Origin: Verrucomicrobiia bacterium
Lineage (GTDB): Bacteria; Verrucomicrobiota; Verrucomicrobiia; Opitutales; Opitutaceae
Direction of reading: 5' to 3'
NCBI GenBank assembly: GCA_030424825.1
Contig: JAUHWE010000243.1
Coordinates: 1 to 7,030, forward strand
Length of the DNA: 7,030 nt
In this document: positions 1 to 6,331 of the stretch, in pieces
Layout: each line of letters begins with the position of its first letter
Numbering within the stretch: position 1 is the stretch's first letter
The notes under the pieces: model-generated
What the model was told of the DNA's origin: nothing
Seen by the model: only the letters and a program-made list of their open reading frames with translations
Database searches by the model: none
Position numbers and translations under genes: made by a program

Positions 1-2671
1 CGAGGAAGTCGACCAGCGTGTTATCGTTGCCGTAAAGCAGGCTTTGAGAAGCCTGGTCGACATTGACGGTCAACGGCCCCTGGTAGCGGATGCCCCCTCC
101 AATGTTGAATCCCTTCAATGGGCCTTCCGAGAAACGGTAGTTGGTGAATACATTGGCAGACTCAACCCGGGATCCCGGATCTCCCAATCCGTCAAAGGCT
201 ACATTCTGATCGATGTATCTCTGGATGCGGTCAGACTCAAGATAGATAGAGTCGAAACCCGAAGGTGGCTCATAGGGTCCCATTTCATCCACTCCGGCTT
301 CGTCCCTATTAAAGTAAACGTCGTCTCCAAAAGAACGCCAAAATTCGTCTTGACCCGGATACCAATCCAGCACCTCAGGCATGACGTTGAAGACCACCCG
401 ATCGGTTTTGGAATAGTTGAACCGGAGCGACCAGTTGTCGTTAAAGTTGGCGGTCAATTCCGCCTCGTAACCTTCGGATTCCCGGCCAAAGGCGTAGGTA
501 TTGGTGATCACATTACGGGCATCTCTTTCCGCTTGATCGATTAATCCCGCATCCAGCAAGGTGTCGAGGATCCGATTGTTGGGATTCTCCACGTTGCCGC
601 GATTTCCAAACGCGGTCAGACCAATCATGCTGCTCTCGAATTTGGCAATCCGGGCGAACACTTTACCATTCATGAGATTGAACATGATCCCGTAGTCCTT
701 GCCTTCACCCTCGGAAGGGTCGGCAAAAGAACTGTTCGGCAGAACCAATCGGTTCACATCAGGAAGTCCTTGGTTGTCCGAGTCGTTGTATATAAATGAC
801 ATCCAGTTCGTAGGCTTAGCAACTAGCCCCACCGTTTTCGTCTGACCACCCGAGTAGGAAAACACTTCGGGCGGTGTCGTGTAGTCTACCACGATCCGCT
901 GGTTTACCGGATCTGTAGTGGGGCTCCGCTTGCTAATTGAAATGTCGTCCTCGCGGTAACCAAAGGTCGTGATGACTTTGCCGTCCAGCCAGAAGTTCTG
1001 CATGGAGACCAGCATCGAATCTAGCTCGACGTCGTCGTCCTGCACGTTCTGATTCACAGGAAACCATTGATCGGTATAGGTAGTCCCATCGACATTGACG
1101 GAAACCGGATTTCTCCAAGAACCGACTTGGTAGGTACTAAAGTCCCCTGGTGTAATGTAATTGCGCTGCCAAACCCGGTTCTGCCCGTTAGTGGTCGCCG
1201 CGCCCGGAGCGGTCGGTACGTAGAGAATGCCGTTGGAATCCGCGAGTTGCTGGAAAGCCGACTCGCGGGCTGCGTTGGCATCCTGAGTCTCGTACATGGC
1301 GGCGAAACGGTGGCGCCCCCATCTGTTATCCGATGGATTCAGCTCGTAGGAGGCCGTAACGCGAGCGGTGTCTGCGACGCGGTCGCGCGAGCGGCGGGTC
1401 CAGTTGGTTTCATAGAAATACTCCCCTGAGTGATTGTTGGCGGGCGCGTTATCCAACGTCGGGTCTTGCGTATCACCTCTCAGATTGTAGCTGTTGCCTC
1501 CGGAGTCGTATTGCAGAAAGTCATTCTCCAAACGGTTAAAAGCCGCCTCGAGGTGGAAGTTCTCACCAATGCGGTGCTCCAAGAAAATGCTCGATGTGGT
1601 GTAGTTTGTCTCACGAATATTGTCAGGGCCTCCCGGGTTCGCTTCCCATGCCAACAGGCCGTTTTGCATCAAGGCGCTGTCGTCGCTGACCAGTTCAACC
1701 TGCCCAGCACTGCGGTTCGTATGGTAAGGGCCAACGTAATCGCCCGAGAAATACGTAGTACCGTCTTCGCCAAGGTTGATCCAAACATTGTTTCTTTGCC
1801 CTTGGCTCGCCGTTGACGTCGAGCGGTTCGGCATTCCTTCTTCAATCCAGTAAGTCGTGTAGTCATTGCCCAAGTACGACCGAGCTAGGTTGTCGTCAAT
1901 CGACCCATCCTCGATCTCGCCGCGCAGAAATGTGGTCTCCGCGATCTTCCAAGTCGCCGCCAGATGAAAGCGCTGCTGATCTTTGAATTCCCACATTCGC
2001 CAGGTCTCGTCCTCGTCCCACATGGCGTTCAGCCGGATCGCGAACTTGTTTTCGACAAGGACCCGGTTGAAGTCGAATGAACCGCGCAATTGGGAATTGC
2101 TTCCGAACATGACCTGCACCTCGTTGATCTCAGAGAAGCGCGCCTGCTTGGTGGTGGTGTTGACCACACCGCCCGCAGAACCGACACCGAACAGGATCGA
2201 GTTGGGGCCGCGAGACTCGTCGACACGCTCCACGTTGAAATTGTCCATAGAGACAACGTCATAGGTGAAGTAGTTACGGGAGCGGGATGCTGGCAGGCCG
2301 CGGATATTGAACTGGAATTCGAACTCGATGACCTGGTTTCCGTTAGCTAGCTCTGTCTCGTCCATTCGCACCATGTTGTTCGAGTAGGCCAACAATTCCT
2401 CCACGCTGTCCGCGCCGATATCGTTGATGAACTCCTTGGTGAATGGGGAGATCGCGGCCGCGACATCGCCTAGGCTAGAGTTCAGGCGTGTCCCTGCCAG
2501 CGTGCTGCCGGCACGATATCGGTCGTCTCCTGAGCCGTCCACTTGGAACGGGCTGATTTCGTATACGTTTTCACCCTCAGTGTCCTGAGCATGAAGAGCA
2601 AGGGGGGCAACCAAGGCCGCCGCAAGCAAGCCTGGTAACAGGCCGCTGAATGTGGTTCTCTTTCTTTTCAT
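1..2671 (-). CDS. TonB-dependent outer-membrane receptor (3' end outside the window)
   Basis: The frame is open without a stop from the ATG at 2671-2669 to the window edge, giving 890 codons; the C-terminal strands are missing. Residues 1-28 form a signal peptide: a basic MKRKR start, a hydrophobic core rich in Leu and Ala, then LHA-QD as the likely cleavage site. A VYEISPFQVDG segment (about 36-46) occupies the place of the TonB-interacting region. The plug domain follows, with STLAGTRL (56-63) and the canonical RGPNSILFGVGSAGGVVN motif (154-171). The rest alternates aromatic-rich strands with Asp/Asn-rich loops, as in a 22-strand barrel, and includes FSEGPLKGFNIGGGIRY near the left edge. 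Family knowledge: such receptors import large or scarce substrates using TonB-ExbBD energy. The substrate is not evident. No SusD partner is seen, and there is no clear Shine-Dalgarno sequence. The LacI gene upstream suggests regulation by a carbohydrate-type signal (inference). Confidence 0.93.
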   Translation of the reverse strand, partial: MKRKRTTFSGLLPGLLAAALVAPLALHAQDTEGENVYEISPFQVDGSGDDRYRAGSTLAGTRLNSSLGDVAAAISPFTKEFINDIGADSVEELLAYSNNMVRMDETELANGNQVIEFEFQFNIRGLPASRSRNYFTYDVVSMDNFNVERVDESRGPNSILFGVGSAGGVVNTTTKQARFSEINEVQVMFGSNSQLRGSFDFNRVLVENKFAIRLNAMWDEDETWRMWEFKDQQRFHLAATWKIAETTFLRGEIEDGSIDDNLARSYLGNDYTTYWIEEGMPNRSTSTASQGQRNNVWINLGEDGTTYFSGDYVGPYHTNRSAGQVELVSDDSALMQNGLLAWEANPGGPDNIRETNYTTSSIFLEHRIGENFHLEAAFNRLENDFLQYDSGGNSYNLRGDTQDPTLDNAPANNHSGEYFYETNWTRRSRDRVADTARVTASYELNPSDNRWGRHRFAAMYETQDANAARESAFQQLADSNGILYVPTAPGAATTNGQNRVWQRNYITPGDFSTYQVGSWRNPVSVNVDGTTYTDQWFPVNQNVQDDDVELDSMLVSMQNFWLDGKVITTFGYREDDISISKRSPTTDPVNQRIVVDYTTPPEVFSYSGGQTKTVGLVAKPTNWMSFIYNDSDNQGLPDVNRLVLPNSSFADPSEGEGKDYGIMFNLMNGKVFARIAKFESSMIGLTAFGNRGNVENPNNRILDTLLDAGLIDQAERDARNVITNTYAFGRESEGYEAELTANFNDNWSLRFNYSKTDRVVFNVMPEVLDWYPGQDEFWRSFGDDVYFNRDEAGVDEMGPYEPPSGFDSIYLESDRIQRYIDQNVAFDGLGDPGSRVESANVFTNYRFSEGPLKGFNIGGGIRYQGPLTVNVDQASQSLLYGNDNTLVDFL

Positions 2672-2701
2672 TGAAGTAGTATTGGTTTGATTTTTGGTGG
2701 G

Positions 2702-2731
2702 ATTGTATTGTCAAAAAGTGACCTACAGCAA
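2702..2731 (-). promoter_or_regulatory. Candidate promoter of the TonB-dependent receptor gene
   Basis: Reading the minus strand, TTGCTG (2731-2726) and TACAAT (2707-2702) are separated by 18 bases. TACAAT matches the sigma-70 -10 consensus at five of six positions; the -35 matches only TTG. Transcription would start about 25 bases before the ATG at 2671. A perfect TTGACA (2714-2709) lies in the spacer but has no good -10 box at the right distance. The call rests on consensus only. Confidence 0.35.
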
Positions 2732-2744
2732 AATAACTATCATC

Positions 2745-2756
2745 TAAACGCGTAAA
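2745..2756. promoter_or_regulatory. Operator-like imperfect palindrome TAAACGCGTAAA
   Basis: This 12-bp site is centred on the perfect palindrome ACGCGT and lies just upstream of the proposed -35 box of the receptor gene. LacI-family operators are typically short palindromes centred on CG. The half-site CGTAAA recurs at 3116-3121 and 4301-4306, both intergenic. Four of six half-site positions are symmetric, so this is a candidate only. Confidence 0.25.
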
Positions 2757-2760
2757 AGGT

Positions 2761-2810
2761 CACGCTTTAACAACACCTAGAATCTGCTCTTGTTATCTAC
2801 AAAAACGCCG
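2761..2810. repeat. Diverged 50-bp direct repeat, copy 1
   Basis: This stretch aligns without gaps to 4286-4335 in the same orientation, with 37 of 50 bases identical by hand count. The best-conserved blocks are CACGC, AATCTGCYCT and AAAAACGCYG. It lies upstream of the receptor gene, between that gene's promoter region and the relic at 2812-2976. It may be a shared regulatory region, a dispersed intergenic repeat or the remnant of a duplicated segment. Confidence 0.5.
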
Positions 2811-2811
2811 C

Positions 2812-2976
2812 CTAGTATCGATTCCGAGCAGGCATGAAGGCGGGAAATCCTAAGTTCTCAAGACGGCCAGAGACATCAGTCACCGCCATCAGGCGCTCAA
2901 TTGGATTCACTACAAATTGCGGGGCGACAACAGCAGCCGCAAGCAGGCCACTGAAAGTAGTTCTCTTTCGTTTCAT
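2812..2976 (-). pseudogene. Relic of a second TonB-dependent receptor 5' end (54-codon frame)
   Basis: An ATG at 2976-2974 opens a 54-codon frame that ends with TAG at 2814-2812. Its first 12 residues, MKRKRTTFSGLL, are identical to the start of the receptor gene just downstream. LAAAVVAP then matches the receptor's LAAALVAP if four residues are skipped. After that the similarity stops: there is no cleavage site like LHAQD, no plug motif, and the tail has no family I recognise. Several of the matching codons differ only at silent positions (AGA/CGA, ACC/ACT, ACA/ACT, AGC/AGT). The copy is therefore old, and its signal peptide was kept under protein-level selection for some time. The likeliest reading is a receptor paralogue reduced to its signal sequence by deletion. 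A small secreted peptide or a leader ORF cannot be excluded. Confidence 0.55.
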
Positions 2977-3109
2977 TGCAGTTGTGAAGGGGGGATAAGT
3001 TAGACTGGAGTAATTCTGGCTCGAATCGAAAGCACAGCAGCCGGTTCGATCATAGAAAGTAAGTATTAAGGCAAAGCCAGATTCGCAATCGAATTCAAAA
3101 CCAATTTAT

Positions 3110-3121
3110 TTTACCCGTAAA
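3110..3121. promoter_or_regulatory. Operator-like palindrome TTTACCCGTAAA
   Basis: TTTAC and GTAAA form a perfect 5-bp inverted repeat around a two-base CC centre. The site lies between the regulator gene and the receptor relic, about 135 bp upstream of the relic's ATG. That would suit an operator of the original paralogue (inference). It shares the CGTAAA half-site with 2745-2756. Confidence 0.3.
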
Positions 3122-3138
3122 GCAAACACCCCTCTCGT

Positions 3139-3154
3139 TCCCCTGACTAGGGGA
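3139..3154 (-). terminator. Weak hairpin downstream of the LacI gene
   Basis: TCCCC and GGGGA form a 5-bp stem around a six-base loop, about 20 bases past the regulator's stop codon. No T-run follows on the minus strand, so it does not meet the usual criteria for an intrinsic terminator. It may still define a 3' end. Confidence 0.22.
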
Positions 3155-3173
3155 GAAGCGCGTTAAACAGGGT

Positions 3174-4232
3174 TCACTTTGACACGGAGATCGAGCGAAT
3201 CCGAGTCACCGTTTCGCCTTGGTTCCAAACTCCGGAAACGACGATGTGCTTCTTTTGCTTGGGGATACCGCGCTCGTTGCGGTTCATCTGGCCCGCGATC
3301 AGATCGACGGAGGCCGCCCCGACCGCAAAGTGGTCGAAAAAGATTCCGCTCAGGTTTCGGATCCCGCAAATCTGCGGACGCACCAGGCCGATCTTTTCGG
3401 GAATTGAGCAGCCTCGTTCCTCCATCCAGTCGTAAATCTCATCGAAACCCGCCACGACCAGCTCTGGCTGGTAGGTGTCAAGCCACTGGTAGAAACCTTC
3501 TTTTGTCACCATTTTCTCAATATGGTGTGGAACCTGAAGTTCACTCGGAAGATTCAACTGGAAATCGCTGACGGCGCATCTCTGGATATGAGCGTGAAAG
3601 TCGTCCTGTCGCTTGCGGAGCACCAGTCCAATTTTCCGATACCCAAGCTTTTGAATCTGGGCGATTAGCTCGACCATCCCTTCTTGGCGCCCGCATCCGA
3701 CCGTATGGAAAGGTATGGGAAACCGACCCGAGTTGCTCACGCAGACGGCAAAGCGATCCCAATCTATATTCCAATCATAGGCATTCGAATACGGGGGATG
3801 TATGATAATCCCCATGATCCCGCGGCTGATCAGAATATCGTTGAGACGGTCTGGGGGCAATTTAGTCTTCCATGGGTTGAATCGCTCCACTCCAAAGCCC
3901 AGCATCTCGGCTTGATTCTTGGCTCCGATGAAAAAGTCCTCGCGCCAATCCTCGTGACGGGTTGTCGATCGCTGTTTTCCGGGAGCGTCGAAAAAACTCA
4001 GATACGCGATGGTCGCTTTGAGGTGTGTTTGCTTGGCCGATCTAATCTGTCGCGCCAGCGCAGTTAAATAAGGGTTTCTTCGATAGCCCATTTCCTGGGC
4101 GACCAGGGCGACTCGCTCTCTCGTAGACGCCGAAATTCTAGGATCGTCCCTGAGAGCCAACGACACGGTCATCTTCGAAACCCCAAGGGAATCAGCGATG
4201 TCCTTTAGCGTAACTTTGTAGACCTTACTAAT
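3174..4232 (-). CDS. LacI-family transcriptional regulator, start codon unusual or lost
   Basis: This encodes a LacI/GalR-type repressor or activator: an N-terminal helix-turn-helix, then a periplasmic-binding-protein-like ligand and dimerisation domain, acting in the cytoplasm. The first ATG in frame (4172) would begin inside the helix-turn-helix at MTVSLALRDDPRIS and give 332 residues. Upstream codons in the same frame read VTLKDIADSLGVSK, the conserved first helix and turn, so the real protein must start earlier. Between the in-frame TGA near 4266 and 4172 there is no ATG, GTG or TTG. The ATT at 4232-4230 sits where related proteins have Met and would give 352 residues; I use it as the provisional start. 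The linker reads ASTRERVALVAQEMGYRRNPYLTAL, and the ligand-binding domain is full length, ending in a WNQGETV segment. The receptor gene and operator-like sites nearby suggest local control (inference). Confidence 0.85.
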   Translation of the reverse strand: MSKVYKVTLKDIADSLGVSKMTVSLALRDDPRISASTRERVALVAQEMGYRRNPYLTALARQIRSAKQTHLKATIAYLSFFDAPGKQRSTTRHEDWREDFFIGAKNQAEMLGFGVERFNPWKTKLPPDRLNDILISRGIMGIIIHPPYSNAYDWNIDWDRFAVCVSNSGRFPIPFHTVGCGRQEGMVELIAQIQKLGYRKIGLVLRKRQDDFHAHIQRCAVSDFQLNLPSELQVPHHIEKMVTKEGFYQWLDTYQPELVVAGFDEIYDWMEERGCSIPEKIGLVRPQICGIRNLSGIFFDHFAVGAASVDLIAGQMNRNERGIPKQKKHIVVSGVWNQGETVTRIRSISVSK

Positions 4233-4453
4233 AGGGCATGACGCTCGTGCAGCGAAGAGAATAAGTCAATGCATACGGCATGGGCCACGCACTAAGACTA
4301 CGTAAAATCTGCCCTTATCCTCTAGAAAAACGCTGTCGGCTTCACTATTCAGGAAAGGCGACTATCGACTTCACTGAAATTCCCCTTGCCCCTTGATCAC
4401 GAAGCCCGTGAGTTTTATCCGCACACTGCAATTGCTAGACTCTACTTTATCCC
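4233..4453. other. Divergent intergenic region between the LacI and metallohydrolase genes
   Basis: It must hold the promoters of both flanking genes. I see copy 2 of the 50-bp repeat (4286-4335) and a CGTAAA half-site within it. A small hairpin TCACG-AAGCC-CGTGA lies at 4397-4411, 43 bases before the metallohydrolase start; it could be an operator. A TTGATC at 4393-4398 is a possible -35 box for the plus-strand gene, but the -10 match is poor. No gene is visible. Confidence 0.45.
4286..4335. repeat. Diverged 50-bp direct repeat, copy 2
   Basis: Partner of 2761-2810: same orientation, ungapped, 37 of 50 bases identical. Relative to the LacI gene it lies at roughly -54 to -103, while copy 1 lies at about -90 to -139 of the receptor gene, so both are upstream of a minus-strand gene. 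On the minus strand the aligned cores can also be read as VFVDNKSRF-stop and VFLEDKGRFY, with conservative differences. A shared coding remnant is therefore another possibility. Confidence 0.5.
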
Positions 4454-6109
4454 ATGTCTGATTCGAAACTGATACACACTCTGTTGTTTTTATTGTCCTT
4501 CTTCCTCCATCATGGCTATGGGCAGGAAAGGGTTGAGCAGCGTACGATCGGCGTTCGAATCCTGGATGAAAATGGAGAGCCTACGCCCGCAAGAGTTCGT
4601 TTTACGGGATTGGATGGAGAGTACTACGCTCCTTTGGGTCATGCTCCAGATTTTCCGATTACTTCCGCAGAAGTACCCATTCATGAAGAGATGGATGTCA
4701 GGTTAGACAACGATCGCCGGTTCGCCTATACAAACGGTTCCTTTGAAATCACCTTGCCTACTGAAGATATAAGAATGGAGGTGGTTAAGGGGTATGCGTA
4801 CTCATTCTCGAATGAGATTCTCAATGTCGCATCGATAGATGGTACGGTCGATTTTCAGTTAAACAAATGGTTTCGATTTCCTGATCAGGCTTGGTACAGT
4901 GGAGATGTACACGTCCACTATATAAACGCGGAGACGGCATTATTGGAAATGAAAGCGGAGGATCTAAATGTAGTTAATATCCTAACCTCTGATTTTACAA
5001 ATGACAGAGCCACATTTAGGGGTGCTCCGGAGCCTTTTTCAGAAGAAGAACATATTGTCTATATCAATCAGGAGTACCGGGAACACCGTCTCGGCCATGT
5101 CAATTTGCTAAACCTTAAGGAGTTGATAGAGCCCGTAGAGTCGATACGAGCGCATCAGTATCCATTGAACCTTGCCGCGAGTGATGAAGTGCATGCACAA
5201 GGAGGACACATATCCTGGGCTCATTTTGCTGCCTGGCCGGGGCTCGAGGGACCTTTGGGTCTGGTGCTCAAGAAAGTCGACTCGGTAGAGTTGCTTTGCA
5301 CAATTGACCCCTTTCAGGAGGCCATATTTTCTCATAATGTGGTACCCGATTCCCAGATGAATTCCGGTCTTAGGATGTGGTACCGTCTCTTAAACTGCGG
5401 ATTGAGAATCCCCGCTACCGCTGGCACCGACAAGATGAATAACGAAGTTACCGTGGGCGCCAATCGGGTTTTCGCGGAGGTCGCAGGAGACTTTAGCTAC
5501 CAAAGCTGGATCGATGCCCTAAACGAAGGACGTACCTTTATCAGCAATTCGCCTTTCTTGTTTTGCCAAGTAGATGGCGAGGGGCCCGGTAAGCGTTTAA
5601 AGCTGAAGCCCAATCAAACGGTACACATCAAGGCAGACGTTTGGAGCCAACTGCCCATCGATCGGCTTGAGATTATCGCGAACGGTGAGATGATTGCGGA
5701 AACGGCAATTTCCGCTGATCAAACCCATGGCGTATTGGAGTTCGCATTTACCCCGGATGAAAGTACCTGGATTGCAGCCCGAGCGTACCAATTCAAAGTG
5801 AAAGATTCTCGCAGAGGCGTAAGCTTTACCGAACGCCGCGATGCAGGTGGCGGACCGACTCAATTAAATCGCTATTTTGGTACGCTTCGACCGGAGACGA
5901 CCTTTGCCCATACGAGTCCTACCTACCTTTTGAAAGGCAACGAGCCGATTTCCTCGAAAGACGATGCCGCTTATTTCGTGAGGTATCTTGACAATGCCAA
6001 AACCTGGCTGGCGAATGCCGGCAGTTTCCCTTCACAGGAAGCGAGGGACGAAGTTCTGGCAGCCTTTGAGAAGGGCAAGCAAGCTTTTCTGGAGTTGGCG
6101 AATCCTTGA
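4454..6109 (+). CDS. Secreted CehA/McbA-like PHP-type metallohydrolase
   Basis: This is a 551-residue protein whose first 23 or so residues form a signal peptide (hydrophobic LLFLLSFFL, cleavage near GYG-QE), so it is probably exported. Residues 28-140 look like a beta-rich accessory domain (RTIGVRILDENGEPTPARVRF). The PHP-like core begins at YSGDVHVHY (148-156) with metal-binding candidates D151, H153 and H155. Further candidates are H211 and H215 in EHRLGHVN, H252 and H257 in GGHISWAHF, and D326 in AGTDKMNNE. PHP proteins use such His/Asp clusters to bind two or three metals for hydrolysis of phosphoester, ester or carbamate bonds; CehA and McbA are carbaryl hydrolases. The last motif has Lys where many PHP enzymes have His. 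Residues 385-450 resemble a beta-sandwich, and the tail is helical. The natural substrate is unknown. No clear ribosome-binding site is seen; the ATG at 4454 is chosen because the signal peptide begins there. Confidence 0.85.
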   Translation: MSDSKLIHTLLFLLSFFLHHGYGQERVEQRTIGVRILDENGEPTPARVRFTGLDGEYYAPLGHAPDFPITSAEVPIHEEMDVRLDNDRRFAYTNGSFEITLPTEDIRMEVVKGYAYSFSNEILNVASIDGTVDFQLNKWFRFPDQAWYSGDVHVHYINAETALLEMKAEDLNVVNILTSDFTNDRATFRGAPEPFSEEEHIVYINQEYREHRLGHVNLLNLKELIEPVESIRAHQYPLNLAASDEVHAQGGHISWAHFAAWPGLEGPLGLVLKKVDSVELLCTIDPFQEAIFSHNVVPDSQMNSGLRMWYRLLNCGLRIPATAGTDKMNNEVTVGANRVFAEVAGDFSYQSWIDALNEGRTFISNSPFLFCQVDGEGPGKRLKLKPNQTVHIKADVWSQLPIDRLEIIANGEMIAETAISADQTHGVLEFAFTPDESTWIAARAYQFKVKDSRRGVSFTERRDAGGGPTQLNRYFGTLRPETTFAHTSPTYLLKGNEPISSKDDAAYFVRYLDNAKTWLANAGSFPSQEARDEVLAAFEKGKQAFLELANP

Positions 6110-6128
6110 CACCGAGCTCTGGGGGAGA

Positions 6129-6165
6129 GCGAAGGTTGCTGCCGACTCCGACCTTTCGCCTTTTT
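6129..6165 (+). terminator. Probable intrinsic terminator of the metallohydrolase gene
   Basis: Twenty bases after the stop codon, GCGAAGGT (6129-6136) pairs with ACCTTTCGC (6151-6159) apart from one bulged T. Five T residues follow at 6161-6165. The position and the T-run fit a rho-independent terminator. The loop is 14 bases, so stability is only moderate. Confidence 0.45.
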
Positions 6166-6186
6166 GTAGAGGCGACCGCTGGTCGC
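6166..6186 (+). repeat. REP-like palindrome with GTAG foot, unit 1
   Basis: GTAG (6166-6169) is followed by the palindrome GCGACC-GCT-GGTCGC (6172-6186), a perfect 6-bp stem with a three-base loop. A GTAG foot 5' of an imperfect palindrome is the known format of REP sequences linked to RAYT (TnpA-REP) transposases. It adjoins the terminator's T-run and lies 21 bases before the paired units at 6207-6275. Its stem sequence differs from theirs, so it may belong to a different REP class. Confidence 0.5.
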
Positions 6187-6206
6187 GTGGGTTCATAGTT
6201 GTTTTC

Positions 6207-6275
6207 GGTAGCGGGCGATCTCCGAGCGCCCATTATTATGACTGTCGGGTGGGCGCTCGGAGAGCGCCCGCTACC
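6207..6275. repeat. REPIN-like inverted pair of GTAG-footed palindromes
   Basis: Two 26-bp arms (6207-6232 and 6250-6275) are inverted copies with 25 of 26 bases identical, separated by 17 bases. Each arm starts with GTAG (6208-6211 on plus, 6274-6271 on minus) and carries its own nested palindrome. The right arm has a perfect 8-bp stem, GGGCGCTC-GGA-GAGCGCCC (6251-6269). The left arm has the same stem with one mismatch. Two inverted REPs around a short spacer is the definition of a REPIN. The whole can fold as one long hairpin or as two small ones. It sits between convergent genes and could also act as a two-way transcription barrier. No RAYT gene is in the window. Confidence 0.65.
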
Positions 6276-6331
6276 TTGAAATAGTTCAAAGGATTATCGC
6301 ATTCCCCGATCTGTTGATACCTTTGTATTCG

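Larger units (their letters stand above)
2977..3173. other. Non-coding stretch between the relic and the LacI gene
   Basis: I see no convincing gene here. It contains a 6-bp inverted repeat ATCGAA/TTCGAT (3025-3030 and 3045-3050), the palindrome at 3110-3121 and a weak hairpin at 3139-3154. The AT-rich part around 3085-3120 is a plausible old promoter region for the relic, but no clear -10/-35 pair stands out. Confidence 0.5.

Noticed and set aside
44..1816. Plus-strand open frames at 44-544, 1067-1429 and 1430-1816
   Set aside because: They lie in exact antisense codon register to the receptor gene and have no recognisable domain. Long antisense frames are expected in that register.
2709..2714. 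Perfect TTGACA as the -35 box of the receptor gene
   Set aside because: No reasonable -10 box lies 16-18 bases downstream on the minus strand; TTGCTG/TACAAT is the better pair.
3179..4067. Plus-strand open frames across the LacI gene (3179-3571, 3684-4067)
   Set aside because: They are antisense to a well-supported regulator, show low-complexity or Arg/Ser-rich translations, and carry no known motif.
4170..4172. ATG at 4172 as the start of the LacI protein
   Set aside because: It would remove the first helix of the helix-turn-helix although the upstream codons encode that conserved helix perfectly.
6166..6275. CRISPR array
   Set aside because: Only two or three palindromic units are present, in opposite orientations, with no regular spacers and no cas genes.
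5919..6284. Open frames over the end of the metallohydrolase gene and the REPIN (5919-6233 minus, 5988-6284 plus)
   Set aside because: They run through palindromic non-coding DNA and the antisense or shifted frame of a known gene; their Arg/Pro-rich translations look artefactual.
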